From Microvirga terrae (GTDB lineage: Bacteria > Pseudomonadota > Alphaproteobacteria > Rhizobiales > Beijerinckiaceae), in assembly GCF_013307435.2 (NCBI RefSeq), contig NZ_CP102845.1, positions 4,400,001 through 4,464,000 on the forward strand: a stretch of DNA of 64,000 nucleotides. Direction: 5' to 3'. Positions 9,298-19,219 of the stretch are shown here, one piece after another. A program made the translations under genes and the position numbers. The notes under the pieces were generated by a model. That model was given only the letters and a program-made list of their open reading frames with translations, was not told the DNA's origin and did not search any database. How positions within the stretch are numbered: the stretch's first letter is position 1; every line of letters starts with the position of its first letter.

Positions 9298-9536
9298 AGG
9301 CGGCCCCTGATCCGCTCACGTTAGATCGAGACGACCCAGGAACCCGCAGATGTCATGACGACGTGCTTGATCCCCAGATGACGGCAGGGAAGGCGTCCTC
9401 GGCATTGGATGCCTGACGTATCGCCGTCATCATGCTCCCATCGCGCGGGCGGCACATCACGCGGGCCGGCGCATTCAGCGGCTCTCCAGGATGCGGGAAG
9501 AACCTACGATGGTTTCATGGGAAGCGCGAGACGACC

Positions 9537-10274
9537 TTAGCTTTGGATTTCAGTTGGGCTTTCCTTGCGAACTCCAATCCAGCCCCGTCGCAGCTGATCC
9601 AAGTTGACAGCAATGGCACCCGCGGCGGCCATCACAGCTAAGGCGGCCCAGGTGAATGCGTAGACGAGATGGTTGTTCGAGAAGGCGATGACCGTCAAAC
9701 CTGCGACAGGTAGGCCAGCGTCACCCGGCGAGCGTTCGGCATCGATGAAATAGGGCGCAACGTCACCCAACCCACGCGCGGCAGCGATCGCGGCCACGTC
9801 ACGTGAGAACCAGCGGTCGGATCGAGGGTCGTTCATGCGCAGGAAACCGCCCCGTGGCTCTGACATGCGCAGGAGACCGACCACCGTGGCGGGCTTTGGG
9901 CCCGGCCGCCACGAAGTCGGCTCGCGCCCTGACGCGGGAACGAAGCCGCGGTTGACGAGGATCGTCGTTCCATCATCTCGGGCCAAGGGGGTGACGACCC
10001 AATACCCGCCACCCAAGGCGGTCACGGCCTGGACAAACGTTGAGCGATCCTCAAGCCAGTCACCCGTTGCAAACACGCGACGATATTCGTCCGTAGCAGA
10101 TCTCACGTCAGACCAGCGTCCTGGTCCTGGCGCTGGAATCGGGGCTGCGTGGACGCGTGCCTCCACACGTTCGATCAGGTCAAGCTTGTAGGCGCGGCGA
10201 TGGACTTGCCAGGCGGCGAGCGCGACGAGCAAGGCCACGAAAAGCAGCGCAGCGACATCGAAGGCGACCAACAT
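9537..10274 (-). CDS. SURF1 family protein
   Basis: Membrane assembly factor for heme-copper oxidases. The product is about 245 aa with an N-terminal membrane segment (residues 3-22, ending WQVHRRAYKLDL), a periplasmic domain containing GGYWVVTPLARDDGTTILVNRGFVP, and a C-terminal segment NNHLVYAFTWAALAVMAAAGA. It is the last gene of the cyo operon, 17 nt after cyoD. ATG 10274 is chosen because it lies just past the cyoD stop. An upstream in-frame ATG at 10361 would overlap cyoD and add 29 residues. Association of SURF1 with a quinol oxidase operon is common in Alphaproteobacteria. Confidence 0.9.
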   Translation of the reverse strand: MLVAFDVAALLFVALLVALAAWQVHRRAYKLDLIERVEARVHAAPIPAPGPGRWSDVRSATDEYRRVFATGDWLEDRSTFVQAVTALGGGYWVVTPLARDDGTTILVNRGFVPASGREPTSWRPGPKPATVVGLLRMSEPRGGFLRMNDPRSDRWFSRDVAAIAAARGLGDVAPYFIDAERSPGDAGLPVAGLTVIAFSNNHLVYAFTWAALAVMAAAGAIAVNLDQLRRGWIGVRKESPTEIQS

Positions 10275-10291
10275 CGCGATTCGCTTGCCCG

Positions 10292-10702
10292 TCAGGGCCG
10301 TTGCAGCGCCTCGTGGGGCGACATCGGCATCATGTTCTGGTCCATGTGGTACATAACCCATATCGAGCCAACCAGCGTGATGACGACAAGAATGAGGGTG
10401 AACAACAGGGCCAGAAAGGTCCAGCCGCCCTCCGACTTCGTGTTCATATGCAGGAAATAGATCATATGGACAACGATCTGCGCCGCAGCCAGCACTATGA
10501 TGATGATGCTGGTCGTGCGTGTGTCGCCCAGCACATCACCCATTACGAGCCAGAACGGAATGGCCGTGAGGATGAGCGACAGGATGAAACCCGTCATGTA
10601 GCTTCTGAACGTACCCTGCGCGCCATGGGAGTGATGCTCCCCGTGCACCTCGCTTTGGCCCTGCGACTGTCGGGTGGTTCCGGGTTCGGCAACCTGGCTC
10701 AT
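10292..10702 (-). CDS. cyoD: Cytochrome o ubiquinol oxidase subunit IV
   Basis: Small accessory subunit of the bo3-type quinol oxidase, 136 aa. A His-rich hydrophilic N-terminus ([13 protein letters not shown]) is followed by three membrane helices. Family hallmarks are [17 protein letters not shown], the [16 protein letters not shown] helix and the final [16 protein letters not shown]. The start ATG at 10702 overlaps the cyoC stop by 4 nt (ATGA), giving coupled expression. Confidence 0.95.
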   Translation of the reverse strand: MSQVAEPGTTRQSQGQSEVHGEHHSHGAQGTFRSYMTGFILSLILTAIPFWLVMGDVLGDTRTTSIIIIVLAAAQIVVHMIYFLHMNTKSEGGWTFLALLFTLILVVITLVGSIWVMYHMDQNMMPMSPHEALQRP

Positions 10703-11325
10703 CGCATGACCCCCATCAAATAAACGAAGGTGAACACGCCGATCCAGACCACATCGAGGAAGTGCCAGAACATGGAGAGGCACATGAGCCGGCGCTGATT
10801 CTCCAGGATCAGTCCGCGTTGCCGCACCTGGACCATAAGCGTAATGAGCCAAAGGATGCCGAATGTGACATGCAGTCCGTGTGTTCCCACCAGAGCGAAG
10901 AACGAGGAAAGAAAGGCACTGCGCTGGGGCGTCGCGCCCTCGCCGATCAAATGCGAGAACTCATAAAGCTCGATCCCGACAAAGGCTGCTCCGAACAGAC
11001 CCGTGACCCCCAACCAGGCAAGGGTCGGTCTGATCCGGTCCCTGTCCATCTCCAACATGGCAAAGCCGTAGGTGATCGACGACAGAAGCAACAGACTCGT
11101 ATTGACGGCAACGAGCCGCAGGTCGAACAGGTCGGCTCCCGACGGTCCCGCTGCGTAGTTGCGGCCGAGTACGCCATAGGTGGCGAACAGAACTGCGAAA
11201 ATGAGGCTGTCGCCCATCAGGTAGATCCAGAAGCCGAACAGCGTGCCTCCATCGCCGTGGGCGTGCTCCTCCTGCTCGTAGAAGACGGGCGCCGTAGCGC
11301 CAGGTGGGGGAGTCGTCTCGTGCAT
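10699..11325 (-). CDS. cyoC: Cytochrome o ubiquinol oxidase subunit III
   Basis: Five-helix heme-copper oxidase subunit III, 208 aa. Visible are [21 protein letters not shown], the conserved membrane Glu in [30 protein letters not shown], and the C-terminal [20 protein letters not shown]. The ATG at 11325 ([10 protein letters not shown]) lies 4 nt after the cyoB stop. The longer frame upstream is overlap with cyoB and is not used. Confidence 0.96.
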   Translation of the reverse strand: MHETTPPPGATAPVFYEQEEHAHGDGGTLFGFWIYLMGDSLIFAVLFATYGVLGRNYAAGPSGADLFDLRLVAVNTSLLLLSSITYGFAMLEMDRDRIRPTLAWLGVTGLFGAAFVGIELYEFSHLIGEGATPQRSAFLSSFFALVGTHGLHVTFGILWLITLMVQVRQRGLILENQRRLMCLSMFWHFLDVVWIGVFTFVYLMGVMR

Positions 11326-11329
11326 CGGC

Positions 11330-13333
11330 TCAAACCCCTCCTGCGGGCTGGGCCAGCCTCTGGCCCTCAATTCGGACAACCTCCTCGGTCGGAATGTAGT
11401 AATCACGGTTGTAATTGAACGTGTGGGCGATAGCCGTCGCGATGATACCAACAAACGAAAGAGCGGCCAGCCACCAGATATACCAGACCAAGGCGAAGCC
11501 CAGTATGGTGCTCAACCCGGCCAGGATGACGCCTGTACCCGTATTCTTGGGCATGTGGATCGGCCTGAACCCTTCCAAAGGATGGTCGTAGCCGCGCCGT
11601 TTCATGTCCCACCATGCATCAAGATCATGGACCACCGGGGTGAAGGCGAAGTTGTAGGGCGGCGGCGGCGAAGTCGTCGACCATTCAAGGGTCCGTCCGC
11701 CCCAAGGGTCGCCCGTGACGTCGCGCAGCTTCTCACGCCGAACATAGCTGATGAAGAGTTGGAACACGAAGGCCGCGATTCCCGCCATGATGATGAAAAC
11801 GCCGATCGCAGCGATCGTCAGGTAAGGCTGGACGGCTGGATCTTCGAAGTGCTGTGTCCGCCGCGTCACGCCCATGAGCCCCAGGATGTAGATCGGCGTG
11901 AACGTGATCCAGAAGCCAACCAGCCAGCACCAGAACGACACCTTTCCCCAGAATGGGTCGAGCTTGTAGCCGAACGCCTTCGGGAACCAATACTGGACGC
12001 CTGCGAGCAGGCCGAACACGACGCCCCCGATAATGACGTTATGAAAGTGAGCCACCAGGAACAGGCTGTTGTGCAGGACGAAATCGGCGGGCGGCACAGC
12101 CAGCAAAACCCCGGTCAGGCCACCGATCACGAAGGTCGGGATGAAGCCTATGACCCAGATGAACGGCGTCTCGAACCGGATCTTGCCGCGGTACATGGTG
12201 AAGAGCCAGTTGAACACCTTCGCTCCCGTCGGGATCGAGATGATCATCGTCGTGATGCCGAAGAACGCGTTGACGTTGGCGCCGGCTCCCATGGTGAAGA
12301 AGTGGTGCAGCCAAACAAGCCATGACACGAGCGCGATTACCATCGTGGCGTAGACCATCGACGTGTAGCCGAACAACCGTTTGCTGCAAAAGGTCGAGAC
12401 AACCTCGGAATAGATCCCGAAGGCAGGTAGGATAAGGACGTACACCTCCGGATGACCCCATATCCAGATGAGGTTCATGTACAGCATCGAGTTGCCGCCG
12501 AAATCGTTCGTGAAGAAACGCGTCCCCACGTAACGGTCGAGCGCGAGGAGAACCAAGGTCGCGGTCAAAACCGGAAAGATCGTAACGATGATGGCGTTGC
12601 TGGCCAGCGTCGTCCAGGTGAAGACCGGCAGCTTCATCATCGTCATGCCCGGAGCGCGCATTTTCACGATGGTTGCGATCAGATTGATTCCCGACAACGT
12701 GGTGCCGACGCCCGCGATCTGAAGACCCCAGATATAGTAATCGACTCCGACGCCGGGACTGTAGGCGGCGCCTGACAGCGGGGGATAGGCAAGCCAGGTG
12801 GCTCGAGAGAACTCCCCCACGAACAGGGACATCATCGTGAGAACGGCCCCTCCCGCCGTCATCCAAAAGCTGAAATTGTTGAGAAACGGAAAGGCCACAT
12901 CACGCGCGCCGATCTGCAACGGCATGATATAGTTCATGACGCCGGTCACGAAGGGCATCGCCATGAAAAAGATCATGATTGAACCGTGGGCCGTGAAGAC
13001 TTGATCATAATGGTGCGGCGGTAGGTATCCCTCCGACGCGCCAACAGACAAGGCCTTCTGCGTGATCATCATGACGGCGTCGGCGAAGCCGCGCAGCAGC
13101 ATCACGATGGCCAGGATGACGTACATGATGCCGATCTTCTTGTGGTCGACGCTCGTGAACCATTCCCGCCAGAGATAGCCCCACTGACCATACCACGTGA
13201 TCGCGCCGACGAGCCCCAGGCCGCCCAAGGCGACGACGATGAAGGTCCCGACCAGAATCGGCTCGTGGTAGGGAATGGCTTCGAGCGAAAGGCGTCCGAA
13301 GAGCAATTGGCTGAGATCTGAGTTCGAGAACAT
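11330..13333 (-). CDS. cyoB: Cytochrome o ubiquinol oxidase subunit I
   Basis: Catalytic subunit of the bo3 quinol oxidase: reduces O2 to water with electrons from ubiquinol and pumps protons. The 667-aa length is normal, with about 15 helices. Heme and CuB ligands are visible: His in [11 protein letters not shown], the [15 protein letters not shown] block with the cross-linked His-Tyr and channel Glu, HHFFTMGAG, and HFHNVIIGG. The K-channel lysine in [12 protein letters not shown] and the D-channel residues in [16 protein letters not shown] are also present. It is central in the operon between cyoA (17 nt upstream) and cyoC. Confidence 0.98.
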   Translation of the reverse strand: MFSNSDLSQLLFGRLSLEAIPYHEPILVGTFIVVALGGLGLVGAITWYGQWGYLWREWFTSVDHKKIGIMYVILAIVMLLRGFADAVMMITQKALSVGASEGYLPPHHYDQVFTAHGSIMIFFMAMPFVTGVMNYIMPLQIGARDVAFPFLNNFSFWMTAGGAVLTMMSLFVGEFSRATWLAYPPLSGAAYSPGVGVDYYIWGLQIAGVGTTLSGINLIATIVKMRAPGMTMMKLPVFTWTTLASNAIIVTIFPVLTATLVLLALDRYVGTRFFTNDFGGNSMLYMNLIWIWGHPEVYVLILPAFGIYSEVVSTFCSKRLFGYTSMVYATMVIALVSWLVWLHHFFTMGAGANVNAFFGITTMIISIPTGAKVFNWLFTMYRGKIRFETPFIWVIGFIPTFVIGGLTGVLLAVPPADFVLHNSLFLVAHFHNVIIGGVVFGLLAGVQYWFPKAFGYKLDPFWGKVSFWCWLVGFWITFTPIYILGLMGVTRRTQHFEDPAVQPYLTIAAIGVFIIMAGIAAFVFQLFISYVRREKLRDVTGDPWGGRTLEWSTTSPPPPYNFAFTPVVHDLDAWWDMKRRGYDHPLEGFRPIHMPKNTGTGVILAGLSTILGFALVWYIWWLAALSFVGIIATAIAHTFNYNRDYYIPTEEVVRIEGQRLAQPAGGV

Positions 13334-13350
13334 GCGGAGGCCCGTCCGGA

Positions 13351-14583
13351 TCAGTGCTGGTGGGGTTCGGCAGGTCGAGGGTTCAGTTGGGACGGTGCAG
13401 GGCCGCTGCCTGCACCGGGCGGGGTGGTACCCTGCCCCTGGTCGTTCGGCCCTTCGCCGGGTTGATCGCGCGGCATCACGCCCTGGGGCTCCTCGAGACT
13501 CCTGGGCGGGCGACCGGAGGCGGGGAATGTCGCGCCAGACGGTTCGGTGCCGCTTTCGAGGCGGCGGCCGTCGTAGTCCAGCCGCTTGCGGTTCTCCTCG
13601 CTTTCATCGGCAGCCCCGCCCGTCCTGTCGATGTGATGCATCTCGTGCACGCACATTTGGCCTGGCGCGACGCACAGGCCGAGGATGGCATCGAAGAGTC
13701 CCTCCTCCACCGCGCCGAATTGGCGAACCGGTTCCTGCTCGCTCGGCTTCTCAAGCTTGAGGTAGGCCTCACGGTTCAAGGGCGTCCCGGCCGACTTGGC
13801 CTTGGCCACCCACTCATCAAAGCCCTGCGGCGACAGACTTCGGAAACCGAAGTTCATGCGTGAGAAGCCCGATCCGCTGTACATCCCCGAGATGCCGGCG
13901 AACTCCCCCTGCTGGTTCATCACGGCATGCAGCTTCGTCTCCATCGCCGGCATGGCGTAGATCATGCCGGCGAGAGCAGGAACGTAGAACGTGTTCCAGA
14001 CGGAAGAGGACGTGATCCGGAAGGAGATCGGCGCGTTCACGGGGGCGGCCATCTCGTTCACGCTCGCGACACCGTACTCGGGATAGATGAACAGCCATTT
14101 CCAGTCGAGTGCGACGACCTCCACCGTCAGGGGCTTCACGTCGGCAGGCACCGGCTTGTCGGGCGCAATCCGGCCAAGTGGCCTGTAGGGGTCGAGCGTG
14201 TGCGTGCTGATCCAGGTCATGGCGCCGAGCGCGATGATGATGAGCAGAGGGATTGTCCAGATAATCACTTCGAGCTGGGTCGAATGGTGAAAGTCCGGAT
14301 CATAGGTCGCGTCATTGTTCGAGGCGCGGTAGCGCCATGCGAAAATGAACGTGAGCGCGATCACCGGCAGGATGACGAGGAGCATGAGCGCGGTGGATGC
14401 AATGATGAGGTTGCGCTGCTGAACCGCGATATCACCGGAAGGGTTCATGACGACCAGATTGCAGCCGGCGAGAAGCCCTGCGACGGCGATCAGAACCAGA
14501 CCGTGGAGAGATCTGCGCCGCCAGCACGTGCGCGGGCGATGTGGCGAGGGCGGTTGAGTGGGAGATTTGGCCAGGGCAGTCAC
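13351..14583 (-). CDS. cyoA: Cytochrome o ubiquinol oxidase subunit II (lipoprotein)
   Basis: Quinol oxidase subunit II. With the GTG start at 14583 the product is 410 aa. It has a lipoprotein signal with lipobox LLAGC (Cys41), two membrane helices, and a periplasmic cupredoxin-like domain ([24 protein letters not shown]). The CuA-binding cysteine pair of cytochrome c oxidases is absent, as expected for the quinol type. The last 90 or so residues form an unusual hydrophilic tail rich in Gly, Pro, Gln and Arg, not part of the core fold. GTG is chosen because longer frames run into the MFS gene and a GGGGA site lies upstream. Confidence 0.93.
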   Translation of the reverse strand: MTALAKSPTQPPSPHRPRTCWRRRSLHGLVLIAVAGLLAGCNLVVMNPSGDIAVQQRNLIIASTALMLLVILPVIALTFIFAWRYRASNNDATYDPDFHHSTQLEVIIWTIPLLIIIALGAMTWISTHTLDPYRPLGRIAPDKPVPADVKPLTVEVVALDWKWLFIYPEYGVASVNEMAAPVNAPISFRITSSSVWNTFYVPALAGMIYAMPAMETKLHAVMNQQGEFAGISGMYSGSGFSRMNFGFRSLSPQGFDEWVAKAKSAGTPLNREAYLKLEKPSEQEPVRQFGAVEEGLFDAILGLCVAPGQMCVHEMHHIDRTGGAADESEENRKRLDYDGRRLESGTEPSGATFPASGRPPRSLEEPQGVMPRDQPGEGPNDQGQGTTPPGAGSGPAPSQLNPRPAEPHQH

Positions 14584-14654
14584 TCCATGATTCCCCGCAG
14601 AACCGTGCCACGAGACGCGTTCCAGGGGACCCCGTGCATCGGCTGCCGCATGCT

Positions 14655-15998
14655 TCAGACCTGCCGGATTTCCGAGCGCGACAGGCTCAGTGCCACAAGC
14701 GTCGTGACGGCCCCTGACAGCAAGTACAGGCCGACGCAAGCAAGTCCGTATCGGGCCGACAGGAACAGGACGATCAGCGGCGCAAAGCCCGCGCCGAGCA
14801 ACCAGGCGAGGTCATTGGTGAGGGCAGCGCCGGTATAACGGTATCGCTGCGCGAGCTGCGACGTCACTGCGCCGGATGATTGTCCATACGACAGGCCAAG
14901 CAGCGCAAAGCCGGCATTGACGTAGATCGTCTGGCCGATTGCATTCTCCTCGACGATCAACGGAGCGATGGTGCTGCAAACTGCGAAGACGGCAATGAGG
15001 CCGGCGGAGATCAGGAGGAGCCTTCGGCGTCCGATTTGGTCGGCGATGAGACCCGAAGCCACGACCGCGACCGCGCAGATGAAGGCACCGGAGCATTGAA
15101 CCATCAGGAACTCTCCAGCGGAACGCTGGGTAAACAGGGTGATCCAACTGATAGGAAAGACAGTCACGAGATGGAAGAGAGCGAAGCTCGCCAGCGGGAT
15201 CAGCGCCCCGACCAGGAGAACGCCCGAGTGGTTCCGGATCAGCGGCAGGATCGGCGATGGTTCGAGCCGTCGGCGTTCGAGCAGGCGAGAAAACTCTTCA
15301 GTCGCGACGAGCCGCAAGCGTGAGAACAAGGCCACGACGTTGATGGCGAAGGCACAGAAGAACGGATAGCGCCAGCCCCAATCCAGAAAATCGGCCTCTG
15401 ACAGGTTAAGCAGAAAGAAGGCGAACAGCACGCTGGCGACCATGAATCCGAGTGGTGCACCCAATTGCGGAATGGCGGCGTAAAAGCCTCGACGCTCGAC
15501 GGGCGCGTTGAGGGCGAGAAGCGACGCAAGCCCGTCCCACGCACCGCCCAGGGCGAGGCCCTGGCCGATCCTCAGAACGCCGAGAAGATACAAGGACCAT
15601 GCGCCGATCTGAGCGTATCCGGGCAGGAAGGAGATCGCCATGGTGGAGAAGCCGAGCAAAAACAGCGCGATGGTCAGCTTGACGCCCCGACCGTGACGGC
15701 GGTCGATCGCCGTGAAGATAATCGAACCAACCGGCCGGGCGACAAAGGCCAATGAGAACATGGCAAACGAATAAAGCGTTGCCGTCACCGGTTCCGCGAA
15801 CGGGAAGAACACCTTTGGGAACACCACCACGGAGGCAATGGCAAAGACAAAGAAGTCGAAATACTCTGCGGCGCGACCGATGATCACCCCGATGGCGATT
15901 TCGCTTGGCGCAACCTTGTGATCGGTGGATACCAAGCGGGCATCGCGCTCAAGGGGCGTGGAGGAAGAATGAGACCCTTGAACCTGATCCATCGTCAT
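14655..15998 (-). CDS. MFS transporter, metabolite:H+ symporter type
   Basis: A 447-aa major facilitator with 12 predicted helices. The early segment GVIIGRAAEYFDFFVFAIAS and the loop DRRHGRGVKLT with RIGQGLALGGAWDG resemble the metabolite:H+ symporter subfamily (ShiA/ProP-like). The substrate cannot be assigned. It lies 71 nt upstream of cyoA on the same strand, and an MFS gene in this position recurs with cyo operons in Methylobacteriaceae-like genomes. It is therefore probably the first gene of the cyo transcript. Confidence 0.88.
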   Translation of the reverse strand: MTMDQVQGSHSSSTPLERDARLVSTDHKVAPSEIAIGVIIGRAAEYFDFFVFAIASVVVFPKVFFPFAEPVTATLYSFAMFSLAFVARPVGSIIFTAIDRRHGRGVKLTIALFLLGFSTMAISFLPGYAQIGAWSLYLLGVLRIGQGLALGGAWDGLASLLALNAPVERRGFYAAIPQLGAPLGFMVASVLFAFFLLNLSEADFLDWGWRYPFFCAFAINVVALFSRLRLVATEEFSRLLERRRLEPSPILPLIRNHSGVLLVGALIPLASFALFHLVTVFPISWITLFTQRSAGEFLMVQCSGAFICAVAVVASGLIADQIGRRRLLLISAGLIAVFAVCSTIAPLIVEENAIGQTIYVNAGFALLGLSYGQSSGAVTSQLAQRYRYTGAALTNDLAWLLGAGFAPLIVLFLSARYGLACVGLYLLSGAVTTLVALSLSRSEIRQV

Positions 15999-16482
15999 CT
16001 GGGTAATAGCCTCCAGTGAGAATAGTTCAGCCCAGTCGGTAGATCTGGTTCAGACCTCCAGAGGTCTGTCTTCCCGCTACGCGATCCGAGGCTCTGTCGA
16101 CACAATCGAGGTTAGAGTTAACCGCAAATTTTAGGGCTGAAGACTGGTTCAGCAACCAGCATCGCCAAGCATTTTCACGTGCGGCATCGGATTTCGTCGC
16201 GTTGGCGGCGGGCGGACGCAAAAGCATCGCCGTCCGGGACGACGATTGTTACTTAATTACAATGTTTCATGATGTGAGTCGGGGTCGTTTCTCTGTCTGT
16301 GCCGTTGTGAGTTCCTCGACAGAACAGCAACAGCCAGTAGCGTCGAGGCAATCGAACGGCGGGTGTTCGAGAGCATCGACTCCCCTCTCGAATTTCTCAT
16401 GAACCCAGAATAAAAACGATATCTAGTTATATATTGCTTCCCTCTATAATTCCCGCTTGTAATCATCTGCCACGGATCATCG
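15999..16482. other. Divergent intergenic region between MFS-cyo operon and XRE regulator
   Basis: No gene is supported here. The part nearest the XRE gene is AT-rich (about 16410-16460, e.g. GATATCTAGTTATATATTGC) and probably carries its promoter. The part nearest the MFS gene holds the inverted repeat listed at 16051-16068. Confidence 0.6.
16051..16068. promoter_or_regulatory. Inverted repeat upstream of MFS-cyo operon
   Basis: CAGACCTC CA GAGGTCTG, two perfect 8-bp arms, 52 nt upstream of the MFS start codon. No T tract follows on either strand, so an operator is more likely than a terminator. The binding protein is unknown. Confidence 0.4.
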
Positions 16483-16881
16483 ATGATGTCTGCGAAATCG
16501 CCGAACCGTGTCGACCGACACATCGGGATGAAAATCCGACTCCAGCGATGCGTCATCGGCCTCAGCCCGGAACGACTCGGCAAGCGCCTCGGCATCACGT
16601 GCCAGAAACTTCGGAAATATGAGAATGGCCAAGACCGTGTCGGCGCCGGGCGGCTGCAGGACATCGCCCATGCTCTTGGCGTAACCGCCTCGTATCTTCT
16701 CGAAGGGCAGACGCACTCCGCCCTGTCGGCAGAGAATAGAACGGCCGTCCAGCGGTTCCTTGAGACGCAAGAAGGCATGGAACTTGCTTCCGCTTTCGTC
16801 AAGATCGAGAACCCGGCGCTACGCCGGGTTCTTTTGGACCTCATCAAAGCAGCGATTTCCGACAAGGGTTCTCAAACTTGA
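16483..16881 (+). CDS. XRE-family helix-turn-helix transcriptional regulator
   Basis: A 132-aa DNA-binding protein (ATG 16483 or the next codon). The Cro/C1-type HTH spans about residues 12-72: GMKIRLQRCVIGLSPERLGK, then LGITCQKLRKYENGQDRVGA, then LGVTASYLLEG. A short C-terminal helical domain follows. Small XRE proteins of this architecture are frequent in Hyphomicrobiales. Its 3' end overlaps by 10 nt the convergent end of the IS-disrupted small gene, so it sat tail-to-tail with the luxI transcript before the insertion. Confidence 0.9.
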   Translation: MMSAKSPNRVDRHIGMKIRLQRCVIGLSPERLGKRLGITCQKLRKYENGQDRVGAGRLQDIAHALGVTASYLLEGQTHSALSAENRTAVQRFLETQEGMELASAFVKIENPALRRVLLDLIKAAISDKGSQT

Positions 16882-16967
16882 CCTGGAGACTTCTTGTAGC
16901 TTCGCGACGCTTCTCCCGGTTCGTCTCCCCAGCCGATTTCCTTTGGCAAATCGAGAACAGCTTCTAT

Positions 16968-18397
16968 CACTACATTGGCACTTTCATCAGTGATCCAAGA
17001 GTGAAGCGGGCGCGGCAGAAGGGACATCGCAGGCGCATGGCGTGCGTGATGTGATCAAGCAGCATGCGCCGAACGGCCGGTAAGCTGGGTTGTGGCGGTG
17101 GCCCGCCAGCCTTTCTTTTTTCCCCCTGTGGCGGCCTGCAGCCGCAGATGCTGCAAGAACAAATACGCGATCAGGGTCAGCAAGGCATGCCGGTGCAACC
17201 CGCGCCACGAGCGGCCCTCGAAGTGATCCAGCCCGAGCTCTTCCTTGAGCTGCTGGTGCGCCTGCTCGCACACCCAGCGCGCCTTGATCAGGGCCGCCAG
17301 CTGCTTCAGGGCTGTGTCCGGCGGAAGGTTGGATAGGTAGTACTTGCGCTCGCCCGACGAGCGATGCTCGCCCACGAGCCACACTTCGTCACCCGGCAGA
17401 TGCTGATTGGCCTGCCCGTGCAGACGAACCGCAGGCCCATCGGCGACCCGCACGCGCACGGCCGCGAACTTCGCCTTCAGCGGGCCTTTGGTGCCGCGTC
17501 GCCACGTGATCCGACGCCAGGAGGCCTGCGCCAGCATGGCTTCAGCCGTCACCGCCTCCTGATCCGGGATCTGTCGCGTGCGGGAGCGGCCACGGGAGGG
17601 CGGACTTGGGATCATCTGCACATCCGCCGCATACACCTTCTGGATCCGCACGGTGCCCACGGCCCAGAGCAGCCCGAGTGCCGAGAGCGCCTGGCGGAAG
17701 GGCCCGCTGATGCCATAGCCGGCATCCGCCAGCACGGCTCCGAAGCTGACGCCCGCTTGCATGACCTGCTGGAGTTCCGCCAGCGCGATCTCGGGCTTCG
17801 AGCGCTGCGTCCAGAACGCCTCGGGCACGCCGGCGTGGTGCAGGCGCGCGGGATCCTGGATCCAGGTGTCAGGCAGGAACAGCCGCAGCACGATCGGGAC
17901 CGGCACCTCGCCCTTGGCGAGGGTGAGCGAGACCAGGCACTGACAATTCGCGTTCTTGCCCACCACTCCGGCATATTGCGAGGTGACGCCCACGGAATGG
18001 GAGCCCTTCTTGAGCAGCGCCGTGTCGTCGATCACCAGGATGGCCTCAGGTCCGCCGACCAGCCGGTTGGCCTGGGCCAGCAGTTCGGCTTCGAGCGGCG
18101 CCTCGTCCCACGGGCCCACGGCCACGAAGTGATGCAGTTGATCATAGTCAGCCGGCGCCACCCGCGCCGCCATCGGCTGCAGGCTCTTGCGTTCGCCGGG
18201 ACCGATCAGGCCAGCGACATAGAGCGGGCACATGCGCCGCCGAGCCGGATGATGAAGAGGAGTGAGGAAAGGTTCAAGCCAGGACTGGAGTTCATGCTCC
18301 CACGCCACTGAGGTGCTCATGACAACCTCCTGCGGATGATCCTTCAGGGAAGACGTCGGCAGGCCTCGCGGGGTTCCTCATGCCTGCCAAAGTAGTG
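16968..18397 (-). mobile_element. Complete IS701-family insertion sequence
   Basis: A 1430-bp element with imperfect 13-bp terminal inverted repeats: CACTACATTGGCA at 16968-16980 and, as the reverse complement, CACTACTTTGGCA at 18385-18397 (12/13 match). A 4-bp direct repeat CTAT flanks it (16964-16967 and 18398-18401), the target-site length used by IS701 elements. One intact 421-aa transposase gene fills it. The clean ends and restored host frame suggest a recent insertion. Confidence 0.92.
17055..18320 (-). CDS. IS701-family DDE transposase
   Basis: A 421-aa intact transposase, the sole gene of the element. Motifs: ILVIDDTALLKKGSHSVGV (first catalytic Asp region, about 94-112), VLADAGYGISGPFR (second Asp), and CEQAHQQLKEELGLDHFEGR with the catalytic Glu in the C-terminal YREK-like region, followed by SWRGLHRHALL. 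Length and motifs are standard for IS701. No frameshift is seen, so the element is probably still mobile. Confidence 0.95.
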   Translation of the reverse strand: MSTSVAWEHELQSWLEPFLTPLHHPARRRMCPLYVAGLIGPGERKSLQPMAARVAPADYDQLHHFVAVGPWDEAPLEAELLAQANRLVGGPEAILVIDDTALLKKGSHSVGVTSQYAGVVGKNANCQCLVSLTLAKGEVPVPIVLRLFLPDTWIQDPARLHHAGVPEAFWTQRSKPEIALAELQQVMQAGVSFGAVLADAGYGISGPFRQALSALGLLWAVGTVRIQKVYAADVQMIPSPPSRGRSRTRQIPDQEAVTAEAMLAQASWRRITWRRGTKGPLKAKFAAVRVRVADGPAVRLHGQANQHLPGDEVWLVGEHRSSGERKYYLSNLPPDTALKQLAALIKARWVCEQAHQQLKEELGLDHFEGRSWRGLHRHALLTLIAYLFLQHLRLQAATGGKKKGWRATATTQLTGRSAHAA

Positions 18398-18536
18398 CTA
18401 TTGCCTCTTCCAATCCAGGCACAGCCCGCAATTGCTCCGCACTGAACTTCTGCGCGATGTCGATCCCGTGCGCCCAGAATTGCAGGATCATCATTTCATC
18501 ATCCGGGGTCAGTAAATCTCTCGACTTTTTCATGGC

Positions 18537-19169
18537 TTAGCTCGCGAGGCGATGGACCGGCTTCTCCGGCTCAGCAAGAACGCGCTGTCGGTCGCCTCGC
18601 ATTTCCTGGAGGCGAGCCAAAGTCCTGCGATCGAACGAGGCGGTGACGGCCACAACATCCTCACCCCCTACCTGTTGGGGGAGGCCAAGCGGCATGACGC
18701 GGAAGTGGAGTTGCACCAAGCGCAGCAACCAGAGGGGATTCATCTGGATGATAATCGTCTCGACACCGCTCTCTAAACCCCATTCTACAATTCCGGAGAG
18801 CAGCGTGTTGGCGACGGGACTCAGGGTACGTCCGCGCTCACGATGCGCCGGCTCGACGCAGTACCGTGTCCATTCCCAGATATGTTCGCCAATGGGCAAA
18901 ACATCCTCACACAAATGTGGGAGCACATCGGAGAGCAGATGAGGCCGCGTGGACGGCAGCATGCGCTGATACCCCAGGACCTTTCCGCCGTCGATGTAAA
19001 GCATGTGGATCGCGTGCTCATTGTCGAACTGATCGATCTCCCGACCATCCGGCTTTGCGAGATCCATCCATTTCTTCTCCTCGACGAAAACGCGATGGCG
19101 CAGGCGATAAGCCTGCTCCATCAATTCCTCATAGAGGTGGTGATTGTCAGGGGATACAATATGGATCAT
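18537..19169 (-). CDS. Acyl-homoserine-lactone synthase (LuxI family)
   Basis: Makes N-acyl-homoserine lactone signal from S-adenosylmethionine and an acyl donor. 210 aa, normal length. Family-invariant residues are in place: Arg24 and Phe28 in YRLRHRVFVE, Trp34, Asp46 and Asp49 (EIDQFDNEHA), Arg69, and Glu99 with Arg102 in IWEWTRYCVEP. It lies downstream of luxR on the same strand with a 69-nt gap carrying an inverted repeat. Its stop is 3 nt before the disrupted small gene. The acyl chain cannot be predicted. Confidence 0.96.
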   Translation of the reverse strand: MIHIVSPDNHHLYEELMEQAYRLRHRVFVEEKKWMDLAKPDGREIDQFDNEHAIHMLYIDGGKVLGYQRMLPSTRPHLLSDVLPHLCEDVLPIGEHIWEWTRYCVEPAHRERGRTLSPVANTLLSGIVEWGLESGVETIIIQMNPLWLLRLVQLHFRVMPLGLPQQVGGEDVVAVTASFDRRTLARLQEMRGDRQRVLAEPEKPVHRLAS

Positions 19170-19219
19170 AGGCTCCTCCGTGGATGGCGATATCTAATCA
19201 CCACCGATGAGGCGCATAA

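Larger units (their letters stand above)
16872..18533 (-). pseudogene. Small luxI-linked gene disrupted by IS701-family insertion
   Basis: The 5' part runs from ATG 18533 to 18398 and the 3' part from 16963 to the TGA at 16872, with the IS between them. Joining them after removing the IS and one CTAT copy gives exactly 228 nt: 75 codons plus stop with no internal stop, beginning MKKSRDLLTPDDEMMILQFW and ending SYKKSPGQV. The ATG is 3 nt after the luxI stop, so it was the third gene of a luxR-luxI-X operon. The present truncated frame reads five IS-encoded residues and stops at 18378 (51 aa). The protein is small, soluble and helical. I do not recognise its family. Confidence 0.85.

Noticed and set aside
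16027-16227. Small minus-strand frame upstream of the MFS gene
   Set aside because: No ribosome site, no recognisable features, and it covers the inverted repeat and probable promoter region.
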